Source: Oopsacas minuta (taxonomy: Eukaryota; Porifera; Hexactinellida; Lyssacinosida; Leucopsacidae). From it: a DNA stretch of 64,000 nucleotides. Position numbers and translations under genes: made by a program. The notes beneath the pieces are model-generated. The model was not told the DNA's origin, did not search any database, and saw only the letters and a list, made by a program, of their open reading frames with translations. The stretch is taken from positions 992,690 to 1,056,689 of the forward strand of contig JAKMXF010000354.1 in NCBI GenBank assembly GCA_024704765.1. The letters are read 5' to 3'. The number at the start of each line of letters is the position of its first letter. Positions within the stretch are counted from its first letter, which is position 1. This document shows positions 39,301 to 51,004 of the stretch, piece by piece.

Positions 39301-42300
39301 TTTACTAGCTAAGAATGTGTCTTCAAATACGTATGTCTGAGCCCAGGAGAGAACAGTTACTGTTAGATCCACAATGAAATAGTTCATTCCTTTATTCTCA
39401 TTACATTGGAGGAGGATAATCTGTACTAAAGGCTCTGTCCATAATCTTGCATAAGGTTGGAATACCTGCGGTCTGTTGATGACTATCTTTGCAATGAATA
39501 GCCTGATGTTGGTATGTGTAGATCCTTCTGTTAGCTTAGTGTGTAGTATCAGCATCCATTGAGGAAGGTCTGAGGGAGAGCTTGGGTTGGAAGGAGGATC
39601 TGGATTGATCTTGTTGTGTTCCATATAATCCAGTACACGTAGAATAGCATGCATACAGGGGTTCCTATTAATATAATCTAACTCTAGTTTCTCTTCTGAT
39701 ACAACGTACATGCCTTGAGGCTTTGGTTTGTGTTGATAGCGCAATCGTTTCTTGAATGAGAAGAACGAGGAAGACATAGAGAAGTCGTATTGAGATAGAT
39801 CGCTCACTAGACTACTGCTTGTCTGACTCAAATATAGAGAGGATAGGTATTTGTCCACGGGAGGAGGGGACATAGGGGGCGTATTGTCCGCCGAGCCTGA
39901 CTTGAAGTTGGATCTTATTGTTGTTAGTTTGTGACTCTGTTCCATGGGGTTATCCAGCATGACAGGAAACACTAAGTTTACATCTGTATTAATAATATTA
40001 TCCCATAACATTGATCCCTTAATGATGTCTTCTTTGAATAGGAATGTGCTATAGAAAGCCATCTTGGTCTGTGTACAAGTGATGATAGAGCAGATCAATT
40101 TGTAAGCGGATTGGTGGTACTCCAGTCTAATAACATTGAATGATTCACCCCTGTGGTCTTCTGATTTAGCCGCGTGAGCGGATTTGGTCGCAGCTTGAGT
40201 AAGCTCCTTCCCGTTCTTAGGTGTCCCATTACAGTATAAAGTATTCAACTTACTGTCCATTGAGCTCAAATCATTGCAAGGCAATCGTATGTACAGCTTC
40301 TCTATAAACTCGAAAGCACATAGTTTGGATATCAACTGAGACTGGAAATGAGGATCGGATTGCCTGCATGGTTTACCTTCAACTATCTTCATCAAGCTTA
40401 CAATATGTGATTCATAGAATTCTCTGAAGCAGGCATCACTCGCATAAGTCAACATAGGAATGGTAAATCCAAGAGCAGCTGATTTCCTAGTTGTGTCGTT
40501 ATACGATCCTTCATCTGAGTAGATTTGGAAGTAAAGGTCCAAGGCATTCTTTGCAATCAGAGGGGAAGCTTTCTCAATGAAATCTTGATAAGCCCCGAGT
40601 ATCGTGACACCGTATATATGTTTTTCCTGTCTACACACAACAGGAAGTAACACCTCTAGCATAAGGGTGCTATCAGGGTTGGATCCCATGGCAGCTAGCA
40701 TTCTGTCTATTGCAGTGATATACTCCTCACGAGCTGTGCTTCCTACAGCTAACTCTGTAGAGTAGAGAGGGAAATTGCTCTGTATATAATCGCTGAGTGC
40801 TGACTTTAGCTTACCTCTGAACTCTTGTTTTCCCATACAAGCGGCGAGGAAGAAAGGTACGAGTGAGAGACACTGAGAGCGGAATGTAGGTAGGGTGTCA
40901 GCGTCCCCGATTAATTGGGCGAATGAATCGAGGAGACAGTGAGATTTTGGGTATTCATTGAAGACATTTGTACTGAGAAGTCGTGTGAATTTGTTGAAAA
41001 TGGTTAAGAAACAAGTCTTAGAATCCTGACTAGCTTTGGGGGAATACCAATCCTTGAGGCTAGGCCATAACTCAAGGAAGGAAGGTACCAGATCATTATT
41101 AACCTTGCAATCTACTCGTTTGTCCAGTTTCTCACGGATAGAGTAGTCTAAGAGACTGTTTAGACACAGTACCACTAGGTTATTAGCTGAGGTATTTGCG
41201 TTTAGAATGGTTGAGAGATGTGTATAGCAATCTGAGAGGATAATCTGGTTAATGTGCTTTGAGAAGAGAGAGTATACAACTTCACCATTTGTACTGTTCG
41301 TATTTAGGCTGAGTATTTTCTCCAAGAACTCTTCTTTATTTGCTCCTAGCTTAGAGGCAAAGTTTACTAACAATCCTGCTAGGGTAACCTGTTGCGGTGA
41401 TAGAGATACGAATACAGAGTTATCAGTTAGAGTTACAAGACTTATGACTAAGTTAATTATCCTATTCGGTAATTCAGACGGAGTCTTCTCGTATTGACTA
41501 TACAGCCCTGTGTTATATAGCTGAATATACCCATTTATCAGTGTTATCAAACTGGAAACGTTGTCTTCCTCGATAGACAAGTTCTGGGATATATCGTACT
41601 CCTGACTAGACAGAACTTTCTCTGTTGTCTCTGCTAAAACAACCTTAGCCTCTACTGAGAGACAATCCATCATAGCTTGACAAGTTTCCATAGTGTATTG
41701 AGACAGCTTATTTGCTAGAGTTAGGTTGCCAGTGTTGAAGCCAAGCTTAGACGGACATAAAATTGAAACTAACACTACAGTCATCAGCCGTTCTGACCAG
41801 AATGCCAGGGGTATAGCGTGCAGATGATTAGAGAAATTTTTAAGCAGCGCAGATAATAGTTGTATCAACTTAACCACCACCAAACTCCGTAAATTATTGA
41901 AGAGATCTGTCTCTCTCGGAGTGAAAGAAGTTGTAGAAGTAGACTCAAAGCATGTTGTACAAGCTACGATATCACTGAAGGCTAATGAGGAACAGAAGAA
42001 CCCGATAGATTCAAAAAGCATTGAATTAGGCTCTGTCTTAGCTGTGAATAATTGTGTCGGTGTGAACAACTTTTTCTTAAATATCCAACAATAACAATCC
42101 AAAGCTGCTATCAAACTTTCAAGCCAAATTTCTACTGCCCTGAGAGAGAACTGAGTTCCTTTCAAGACAGAATTTTTTAGAATGCCTCTACTATCAGAGC
42201 CCCCACGCTCGAATCTAGTAGTGAAGTATCCGATACCCTTCTCATTCTCTATTATTTCCTTCTCCACCCATTCCACAGGGGTCTTACTATCACTAACCAG

Positions 42301-45300
42301 GGGACTAAACTCACAGAACAGGTGCATGCAGGACTCTCTGAATGCCGTCTCTGTCGATCCTACATTGCTCAGGGCAAATGAGACTATTCCGTGTAGAGTA
42401 GCTACTTTCAATCCTTTAGGAGTCTTCCTGTCTTTTGAAACTTGGTTGAATTGTGTCCGTTTGGCGTGTATAATCCTCTCAAGGTGTGAAATAACTTTTT
42501 GTATTTCAGTTTGTATTCCCAGAAACTCAGAATCTCTGTGAGATTGTCTGAGACTAGACAGGTATGTGATGAGTGTTTCTATAGTGAATATATTCACCAG
42601 CACAGCCTCCTCCCTGAACACGGTGTATAGTTTATTGAATGCCAGAGCAGCCCCTAGTCTACGGAAGGCGTTAGGATGTAGAGCCATGCTGTAGAGACGT
42701 TTGAGGAGAGACTTGGCATTTCCTGAGCTCTGTTCTTGCTGCTTTTTGGATGTCTGTTTGATTGACCACGCTAAGAACTCCTTAACACAAACTGCGGAGA
42801 AATCTCTCAATGCTGTATTCGAGGTATCTTCTAATCCGCTAAGAATTGCATTCAATAACTCAATGGTATCTGGACTCTCAAATGTCTTGTTACCCGTGAA
42901 CCAATGTATAGTTTGGAGGGTCAGGGGACGGAACAGCTGTACGCTCACCTCCTCTACATCACACCCTAGTTTCAACATAGCAGGAAAGATATGTGAATAG
43001 AGCCTACGCTGTGGAGATCTCTTCTTAACTGTGTCAGGTTGAGTAGCAGAATATCCTATCATGTATATTGTTATAGCATGTAACAGCTCGCATGCACATA
43101 CCTTGCTCTGTCTGTCACTGGAGTGTAGAGCTAGATCTATGACACGAGGGAGAAATGGATCCAAATATATAACAGGTTTGATGTCCTGGAAGGGGATCAT
43201 GTATTTCAGATGTAAAGAAGTGTCCCATGAAATGAGGTGAGGATTTGGACCTCTACTAATGAGGAATGAGTTCGTTTGTCCCCCAAGAGACCCGAGGAAC
43301 AGCACAATACGATGTCTTATCTTAGACAGCTGAGAGGACAGGTCACGTACTTCACTCTTGGTATCAGCTGTTCGGAGCTGCTTAGCAGACATTTTACTGA
43401 ACCTCTTACTGCCACTTAACGCGGTTATAAGTGCTCTCTCATTTGAAAGAGATTCAGCACCGGCATCAGCTGACGTGGTGAGATAGTCATTGAGTGCGGG
43501 GAGGATATCTGGTATGTGTTTGAGTATCACGTCAGATTGTAGAGTTAATAACCATTCTTCTAGAGTGTCAAGAGCAGTCTCTGCTAGTGGCAAATGGCTT
43601 AAACCAACTTCAAATGCTTTCTTGATAGCAGGTATAACAGCTGGAAAGTCCCTCTCTACAATCTGTATAGGGAATGAAAGAATGAGATGAAGAGAGGCTG
43701 CTAGCATTTCTCCTTTGAGCTGCGAAAGAGTTAATAACTGTTCGGAGAGGAATTTTTTGAAAAGTATAAAAGCATCAAAATGTAATGTCTCTTGTTCAAT
43801 CTCCATTCTGTCCTCGTTATCGAAGTATTTTAGTTTCCTACAGACAGACATACAAGTAGTGAGGAGCTTTAGAAACCCAGAGACATGAGGATATGTGTGT
43901 GACAGTATTATTAACATCCTGCCGAACGGTAGCACCCAATGAGAGAACATTTCTAGTTGTGCTGAGGGTAAGAGCTCTCCTGTGAAGTCTACAAGGTTCA
44001 AAAAGAATTGATACTCATTCGGGTTCTTAGGTTGTAGAGTTGTGAGATCATCTAGACTATTTGTCAATTCAGAATCCTGTGTAGAGGTTGTAGACTCAGT
44101 AGAAAGATCCAATTTATCAAGGATCAATAGGATAGCATGGATAACTTCATCGTATATGACTCTATACATTCCTTCTGCGTTAGGAAAGTCTAGTAAGAGA
44201 ACTGCTACTGTTGGTGTACGTTGAGGATCGATCAGGTTAAGCCAGAGGGGTAGAAAGTCCTGGTACGTGCTGTCTCTCGCAGGGAGGAGGAGGTCTCCCT
44301 CGTTCTCAGGTTCTGAGGTAGCCTCTAGCGGTAGGATCTGACTAGGGAGAGCATGGGTACAGGTGAACAGTAGTCCCTAGGGTGCAAAATATAAATTCAG
44401 TAAACAGTTGGTAAATTGAATCCTCACTTGGTAGATAATGTTCTGTAAAAGTTTCTTTAACATTGTCTGTGAAGAGATGAGGGATAGAAGGGCACGAGAG
44501 AGAGAAGTAAAGGCAGGCTTCTGGTGTTTGGGAATTATTCTAGGGAAAAATTCGAACAGCATTATGATCAGCTGTTCCAGACAGGTGCCAAATGATTGAT
44601 TGACACATCCCAGTTCTTTGGCTATACTAGCGAATGCCTCAAGGAAGGAAGGGAGTTGGTATACCCTCTCGGAAGCACTGTCTTCATTCTGAATTATCAG
44701 TAACTTGTCCGAGCGTCTGACTATCTCATTGACTAGCGTTTCAACTTCTTTAGGTTTTAGGAAGTGACTGCATGCACTGGCGAAGTACCCATACCCCCTA
44801 ACAGATATCCCCACCTTCTTAGTAGAACTAGAAAGATCATGTAGAATGTTACGAAATTGTTTTATGAAATACATTAGGAGAGATTTGCAGAGAGCTTGAT
44901 CTGTGTCGGGCGCTTCTAAGAAGTGTTGTGATATTTGGTAGAGGAAACTCTCCAGAGCTGATAAGCCATCATGTCTATAGATAATACGAATGGCTATATG
45001 CCTTATGTGTCACATCCATAAAATGTATACTAACTTTATATTTAGAATCTCATCTTAATTAAATTAGCTATTACTGTCTCTTAATTCACATAATCACACA
45101 AATCTCATAACACTCACTTAAGTTCCTTATTGTTGTGATCCAGTAGCTGTAGAAGGAAAAGGAATGTAGCTTGATAATCCGCGACTAGAAAAGGTCTAAA
45201 TTGAGCTCCATGTTGTGCTAGGAGTTTCAGACCCGCTCGTTGCACCTCGTATCTTGTCAGTGGTACCTGGGGGTCCGCCGCTTTCCTAGCGTATGAATAA

Positions 45301-47680
45301 ATATCTTTAGCATACCTACTTCCTTCCTCTGCACTCTTCGAGAATGATCGGAGATAATGGGTTAATCCCCGGAGACACCCGGCTATTACTGGCATGTCAG
45401 GACCTTTCTTACTATCCATCTGACTCTTTAATACGCCTAGTACGATTCAAAATTGAAAATTATACACTCTACACCCGTGATCTCAACACACGGATATATG
45501 AAATTACCCACTTTATCGAGGTGTGAAGTTGTACGAATATGGTACCAAAATTTGGTGAAATAAACAATTTCAATAATAGTTAACAAACCCAGGAACAGAG
45601 TGACTAATCTATCCTCTATAGTAGTAGCTAACAGATAGTAACATTCAGCTAACTTCCCCAAGAGTTCATAGAGACTTCCTCTAGCTCCAGAGGACAGTTT
45701 AGTACTCTCATGAAGTGCTGTGTTAAGACAACGGTCCAGTAGGTGTTGGACCCTCTCTTGCGGACCTAGGGGTAGCTTCTTGTCCAAGAGGACAAGTAGT
45801 AGGTCCAATGATATCATCCTTACCTATAGAGTTTGTAGCTCATACCAGTTCCTCAATAAATTCGAAAACAAACAACAAACAAACAAATAAATAAATAATT
45901 CTATGCACAAAAGTATTTCTAACTTCAATGCCCCTGAGGTAAGTCCGGTAATCCTGCTAATAAGTATCAGATTTCAGATTGACCAATTACCAAATGAATG
46001 TATCCAATAACAAATTACTGAGCTCTAAAGCGCTGCTGTGGATAGGAGCTAGCGGGGGACTAGCAGCAGCAATGTCTACAGCTATTCATCAGCCTCTCAT
46101 ACAGCTTAAGACACACATGCAGAGACCTGGGTTCAGACTGGGAGCCTTCCTCCAGCTGAGTAGACGCTACCCTGCTAAGACCCTATATGGAGGATTATTC
46201 CAGAGGATGCTAATCATTATGCCAGAGAAAGCATTCAAGATGCAGGGGTAGGTTGCTAGGATACTATATCTATAGAATGGTATGTGTGTACTTATGGAAA
46301 CCTAATGGTCATATCTAGGCTGATATTCTATTTTAGTTTTTGTATTATCCCTAATTATGTATGCTAAATTAGACCGATGAGACCCGTCAAATTCCCAGGT
46401 GACCTCTGGATTAGCGGTCATTTTATTGGAATCCATATACGACAGTAGAGGGGCCACAGAATCTCAAAATTTGTATTACAGTATATGGGGGGGTCTATAG
46501 AATATGTCAAATTGGTTTAGGTTGGGAATGTCTTGTGTTATATTTATGAATAAATGACAGATATGAATCAACTCGTTCTTTATTCGAGAGGAGAACAGAC
46601 CAGAGGCTATCCTACAAAGTAATGAAATGGTTTGTGAGTGGAGGAATTGCTGGAGTTTGTACCGCAATGCTTAACAGTCCTTCTGAGCTAATATCAATAC
46701 AAGCTACTGTGTGGAGGAACTCTCTACGAGATATCCTCCAGGAGAGAGGGTTTACGTTCTTATATACCGGCTGGACAGCTTGTCTATGCAGGGAAGTTGT
46801 ATTCGGATGCATTTTCTTCCCGTCAAGACACCTAGCTCAGCTACAACTAGAATGCTGGAGAGGTGAGGAGGCTACGAACATGGACAAGTACCAGGCGGGA
46901 CTATTCAGTGGGGTCTTAGCCTCATTTTCTACGACACCTTTTGATGTTATGAAGACTAGAATGCAATCAATTAACATCAGAGAGGGCAATAAATTGTCAG
47001 TACGGGGAGTGTTTGTATTTATTATCCAGAAGGAAGGGGTGAGATCCCTGTGGAGAGGTGTTGTACCGAGATTGATAGCAGTCCCTTCTCATCTGTCCTT
47101 CTTCTACCTCTGCTTTGAATTACTCGCCAGGAATTAAAGTTTGTAGTTATTTATTTATTTGTAAATATAGAGAAATTAAAATAGTTGAATTCAAGGATAA
47201 TTTGTAAAATTGGAATAGTAGTTACCCATAGGGCAAGGGGACAATACTTGGGGCTCTCCAGATCCCACTTTACCCAACAATAACTTGTAAACTACTAAAG
47301 TCCAATTAACCATAGGCAATGCCTGAACATACTTTTCCTAGTCTAGCCCTTGAGAATACGGAAAGCGCCGTCTCTCTCAGGTCGGGGCTATAATTACTCG
47401 CTCTGTCTTCCAGTCTGCGTACAAATGCGATCAGAAATTTGAAAGCAAATTCCAAAGCCTCAGAGAATTCGTCAAGGTCTGCAACTTGTTTTACAAACAC
47501 GAGAATACCAGTTTCAGGAGAGAAGAGAGATGAGAGGCAGAGATCAAGTTGTTCGTCAGGGAGGTCATAGCAGAGGGGGAACAAATCTTGTGCCAATTGT
47601 TTACCCTCCTCTCCTCTACGGGGGTGTGAAGATTTGAGGAGAAGGAGCAGAGAAGACAAGGTGTTGGTCAGGGCATCCAT
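33301..47680 (-). CDS. PRKDC: DNA-dependent protein kinase catalytic subunit (DNA-PKcs)
   Basis: DNA-PKcs is the giant PI3K-like kinase that binds Ku at DNA ends in non-homologous end joining. I joined ten exons: 47333-47680, 45589-45823, 45118-45436, 44428-44974, 35741-44376, 35362-35680, 35020-35301, 34391-34966, 34210-34323, 33301-34152. All reading phases agree and the product is about 4,075 residues (human 4,128). The N-terminal HEAT solenoid, FAT region and kinase follow in order. Kinase motifs include FLIKGGEDLRQDQRIEQLF, the catalytic loop GIGDRHLSNFMVD and IGIDFGHAFGSATQFLP; the FATC end is ILGRTWHGWEPWV, with Val replacing the usual final Met. An SQ/TQ cluster (ASQSQVQSQD, GTQSE, LQSQQ) sits where the human ABCDE autophosphorylation cluster lies. 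The start at 47680 is the first Met after an in-frame stop; a small upstream exon cannot be excluded. Intron 34324-34390 uses a GC donor. A carrier gene is nested in intron 1. Confidence 0.95.
45979..47137 (+). CDS. Mitochondrial carrier (SLC25) family protein nested in DNA-PKcs intron 1
   Basis: Two exons, 45979-46247 and 46606-47137, joined across a GT-AG intron that keeps the frame; 266 residues. SLC25 proteins exchange metabolites across the inner mitochondrial membrane and consist of three repeats of about 100 residues. The three repeat signatures P-x-[DE]-x-x-[KR] are seen as HQPLIQLKTHMQ, NSPSELISIQATVW and TTPFDVMKTRMQ; the first has Ile in place of Asp/Glu and the second ends in Ser, so only the third is canonical. 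G-rich helix starts (ASGGLAAAM, SGGIAGVCTAML, FSGVLASF) precede each. The protein ends LWRGVVPRLIAVPSHLSFFYLCFE, a typical last repeat. Weak first and second signatures suggest an atypical substrate. It lies wholly in the 1,509-bp first intron of DNA-PKcs on the opposite strand. Confidence 0.85.
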
Positions 47681-47765
47681 CCACTCTAAAACATAGGAAT
47701 CATAATATCATATATCCATGGTTCGTAGATTCGTGAATGTTGGATTGGAATTTGGAGCAAAAGAA

Positions 47766-47837
47766 TGGAGGAGCGGGGTATCGAACCCCGGGCCTTTCGA
47801 ATGCAAATCGAACGCTCTACCACTGAGCTACACCCCC
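47766..47837 (-). tRNA. tRNA-Ala (anticodon UGC)
   Basis: 72 nt that fold as a cloverleaf: acceptor GGGGGTG against CTCCTCC, D arm GCTC-AGTGGTA-GAGC, anticodon arm TTCGA-TTTGCAT-TCGAA with anticodon TGC, variable loop AGGCC, T arm CGGGG-TTCGATA-CCCCG, discriminator A. The third acceptor pair is G3:U70, the alanine identity element. Internal promoter boxes are good matches (TAGCTCAGTGG for box A, GGTTCGATACC for box B). One acceptor position (6:67) is a U-U mismatch. No intron. A TTTT run about 40 nt downstream on the minus strand could end RNA polymerase III transcription. Confidence 0.95.
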
Positions 47838-48062
47838 GACAATAATATAATAGTTCTTTTGTTGTAAATTATCAGTAAATATGGAAAAAAATTGTAGAAA
47901 AACTAGCCAAAGACAAATGTCTATATATGGGCATGTTCTTAATAGTCAGTGGCACCTTGCCAACAGGCACGGCTGGGACAAGTCCTCCTTGGGCACAGGA
48001 CCCACCCCTTTACCCCAACAGCTGATTATATATAGCATATACAATAATAAAAGATAAATGAC

Positions 48063-48137
<75 letters not shown>
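48063..48137. repeat. (AAT)n microsatellite
   Basis: About 25 uninterrupted AAT units just past the TRP channel stop codon (minus strand), in the probable 3' UTR. Confidence 0.95.
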
Positions 48138-48138
<1 letters not shown>

Positions 48139-48173
48139 CTTAAAGAATAAATATGACTTTAGAATAAATTAAT

Positions 48174-50570
48174 TTACTCTATGAGAATATTTATACATCT
48201 TAACACCTCGTCTAACTTCCTTTCTTGTACCTCCATTCGGTCTGTAAGTTCCTTTCTCAGGTCCGTGACAGCTTTCTCCAAAGCTCTAACGTAATCAATT
48301 TCGTGCCTTTTGTTAGAAAACAACCGATTATACTCCGATAAATAACGATCTCTTATTTTCCCTTTCTTCAAAATCATTTCCTTGGAATTATTGAGAAGAT
48401 ATTTGAGGCGGTTTAAAGAGTAAATAGACTTAGTTTGTATTCTATTTAGGAATCTCAGACTCCTGTATGTCGTGTACCTCATGGCATGCTGATTAATCCT
48501 CTTATAATTGCTAGATATCCTACCGACGAATAGAGACCGCATGACTAGGACAGTTAGGAAGGCAAACGACATGAACACGATAACCATTAACCAGTTGTAA
48601 ACCTCCAGATAATTGAATTTAATAATAGCCCCCTGTTCTACTAAGAGACGTAAGCCATTGAGTAACAACCAATAATATTCCCCGTCAAAGGAAGTCCGAA
48701 CACTATCATACTTCCCAGAGGTGTTAAACAAATTTGGGTCGGGTGGAGGTGCTAAATATGAGATATAGAACATTCCAGAAAATTGGAAAAGTGGAATGAA
48801 GAATACGATTAGGAATAAAATGCTGTCTTTCAGAGCTTCGTAAAGTGTTTGGAGATATGTACCGATTACAGGAATAACAACAATATGACGTAACAACAAC
48901 AAGAAGCTGAAGAAGTAAACAAACACTGCAAAGATCGTTTGTATGTTTAGCACACTTGTGAACAAACTTGTTACTCGTAAACAGGCATAAACAAAACCGC
49001 TGGTAAGTAACAAATAATCAACAGTGTTTGAACCGTCCGTGATGTATTCACGAACAGCTGATACGAACGACACAATGAACGAGTTATGTGTTGGATTCAA
49101 TGAAGTGATTTTGTGGGTGTCTCTGTCTAAGGACAGATATTTATTCTTGAAAATAATGCCAAGCTCCACCACTTCAAATATTGAGTGAAACAACCACCTT
49201 AGCAACACATATACCTCACAAATATGTCTGAATATTTCAAGTGGAGTAGAAGAATTGTTTGAATTCATAGTTTTAACACCTAACAAGAATGTCACTGAGA
49301 GTGCCACTAAATAGACGAAGAGTTCAAGGAACATTACTGACAGGTACAGGTAACCATAGCGGATCATATAGTAGTCCACGTATCCTCGGAGGACAAGGGA
49401 GTCGTAGAGGGGTAGAGTGGGGTCTAGCTCACAGAGTAAACTCAGGAGCGTCTGGTTGGTCTTAGAGTCTATCGGCACAGAGTCGATAGGTTCCAGGTGG
49501 AGTCGGATCGTGTCCTCACTGGGTCGGGAGATTAGGGTATCAAGGAAGGAGTGAATAGTCTGTGTGTACCCCTGAGAGACTAGTTCACATATTGGGAGGA
49601 GGACATGAGGATACTCCCTCCGGTACCGTAGGACACAGTCTAGGATACTGTTAGCTACCTCCTCGTCCTTCGCGTAGAAGAATACTCCTCTGTTTTGTTT
49701 GTCTGTCGTTATCAGAGAGGCCTGTCTCCTAACCAGGAGTTCTATCACCTCCTGGTCACCTCGCCTAGCCGCGTATAAGAAACTCTGCCTGCCTGTTAAG
49801 CTGGGGTGCTCCACATTAGCCCCCTTGTCCAAGAGGGTCTCCGCCCATAATCTGTTACCGGCCTTGCAGGCGTATATGAGAGGGGTGCAACCTTTCTTGT
49901 CCTCAAGGTCTACGCCTGTCTCGGAGGGGATCAACAGCTCCAGGAGGGGGAGAGAGGGAGAGGAACCAACTGCACACATGTGACAGGGAAGTGCTCCGTC
50001 TCTGAACTTGACTAGACGACTGTCTGGTACCTTGAGGTCTAGATGAACGGTCCCTGACTGGATGGGGAGCTGCAAGAGATCAGGGTGCTTGCCCAGGAAG
50101 AGGGAAAGGAGAGGGAGACACGCATAGTAAGCGGACAGATGCACACAAGGAATCCCAAATAGTTCAAAAGCTGGATTAGCCCCCGTCTCAAATAAGAGGA
50201 CAGCTACTGGTACATGATTATACCGACATGAGAACCACAGAGCAGTGTCCCTCTCCGTCTCCCCCTGGTGGGAGGGGAGGAGAGACCGGATTGTAGACTC
50301 GTCGCCTGATTTAGCGGCTAGTACCAGCAGATCCTGTTTATACGTACAGGTTATTGTACGATACTTCTGGCCAGATTCTCCCTTCCAACTGTAATCCTCT
50401 GACATACTTATAGAAGTATATTCCCCTGGGGGTGCGGATAGATGACACCTTGCATGCTCCAGGTTATCGGACAGTAAAGCGCTGGTAAGTTCGGACACGG
50501 GTTCGGACTGTGTCACAGGTATTACAGATAGTAGTGGAATAGCTTCTCCCATTGGAGCTACTTTACTCAT
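48174..50570 (-). CDS. Ankyrin-repeat TRP cation channel (TRPA/TRPV-like)
   Basis: Single exon, 798 residues from the Met at 50570; an upstream in-frame Met at 50693 adds 41 residues of low-complexity, unlikely N-terminus. The N-terminal half (about 60-330) has ankyrin repeats, for example GCTPLIYACKAGNRLWAETLLDKGANVEHPS and GDQEVIELLVRRQASLITTDKQ read in shorter pieces. A six-helix channel region spans about 400-680; the first helix is YLYLSVMFLELFVYLVALSV. Before the last helix is a pore-like loop with FSGMFYISYLA and YYWLLLNGLRLLVEQG. The C-terminus is a coiled coil. Length and ankyrin count fit TRPV better than TRPA1, and no TRP box is clear, so the subfamily is unassigned. It is divergent from the MTMR10-like gene. 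Confidence 0.82.
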   Translation of the reverse strand: MSKVAPMGEAIPLLSVIPVTQSEPVSELTSALLSDNLEHARCHLSAPPGEYTSISMSEDYSWKGESGQKYRTITCTYKQDLLVLAAKSGDESTIRSLLPSHQGETERDTALWFSCRYNHVPVAVLLFETGANPAFELFGIPCVHLSAYYACLPLLSLFLGKHPDLLQLPIQSGTVHLDLKVPDSRLVKFRDGALPCHMCAVGSSPSLPLLELLIPSETGVDLEDKKGCTPLIYACKAGNRLWAETLLDKGANVEHPSLTGRQSFLYAARRGDQEVIELLVRRQASLITTDKQNRGVFFYAKDEEVANSILDCVLRYRREYPHVLLPICELVSQGYTQTIHSFLDTLISRPSEDTIRLHLEPIDSVPIDSKTNQTLLSLLCELDPTLPLYDSLVLRGYVDYYMIRYGYLYLSVMFLELFVYLVALSVTFLLGVKTMNSNNSSTPLEIFRHICEVYVLLRWLFHSIFEVVELGIIFKNKYLSLDRDTHKITSLNPTHNSFIVSFVSAVREYITDGSNTVDYLLLTSGFVYACLRVTSLFTSVLNIQTIFAVFVYFFSFLLLLRHIVVIPVIGTYLQTLYEALKDSILFLIVFFIPLFQFSGMFYISYLAPPPDPNLFNTSGKYDSVRTSFDGEYYWLLLNGLRLLVEQGAIIKFNYLEVYNWLMVIVFMSFAFLTVLVMRSLFVGRISSNYKRINQHAMRYTTYRSLRFLNRIQTKSIYSLNRLKYLLNNSKEMILKKGKIRDRYLSEYNRLFSNKRHEIDYVRALEKAVTDLRKELTDRMEVQERKLDEVLRCINILIE

Positions 50571-51004
50571 TTCTAAAGATGAAAATAAATAAATTTCGAA
50601 TTTGGGATGTGTTATGTCTGCAGTTTGTTTGTTTGTTTGTTTGCACAGATTTGAGATATGTATACTGTGCTCGAATTTACAAAATATATTCACGGCTATA
50701 TGAAACCAAATTTACTTTCATATGATAAAAAGCAAAATACCATTCACCAAAACCTATCTCCAAGCTCCACCTATATAACCACCCTCCCATTAGCATCATC
50801 TACAAATCCAAGAAACACAATAACACAAAAGGAATTCTAAGAATATGCAAGCGTATATGGTAACACGATCCCCTTGCGATAGAGTAGGTACTCGTCTGCC
50901 TTATATAACCAAATATTCGACATGAAACTGCAAACATTTGAATTATTAATAACCTCTAATTGCGGTATTAACCTATACGCGGTTAGAACAGATATAAATA
51001 CGCT
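50571..51004. promoter_or_regulatory. 434-bp divergent promoter region (TRP channel / MTMR10-like)
   Basis: Contains the starts of two divergent genes. It has TTTG-type simple repeats at 50623-50643 on the left and is AT-rich on the right. No clear TATA box near either start. Confidence 0.45.

Larger units (their letters stand above)
47681..48173. other. Gap with tRNA gene and microsatellite
   Basis: Between the DNA-PKcs start and the TRP stop, both minus strand. It contains a tRNA-Ala at 47766-47837 and a long (AAT)n run at 48063-48137. A GTCCTCCTTGGGCACAGGAC-type hairpin at about 47975-48005 may be a repeat end. Otherwise nothing recognised. Confidence 0.5.

Noticed and set aside
47306-47332. 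27 bases at the 3' end of the first DNA-PKcs reading frame
   Set aside because: Frame KVCSGIAYG diverges from DNA-PKcs; a GTATGT donor at 47332 fits better and joins to VRMISLDLL.
50571-50693. Upstream Met (50693) of the TRP channel
   Set aside because: The 41 extra residues are low complexity (CKQTNKQTADITHP) and lie in the divergent promoter region.
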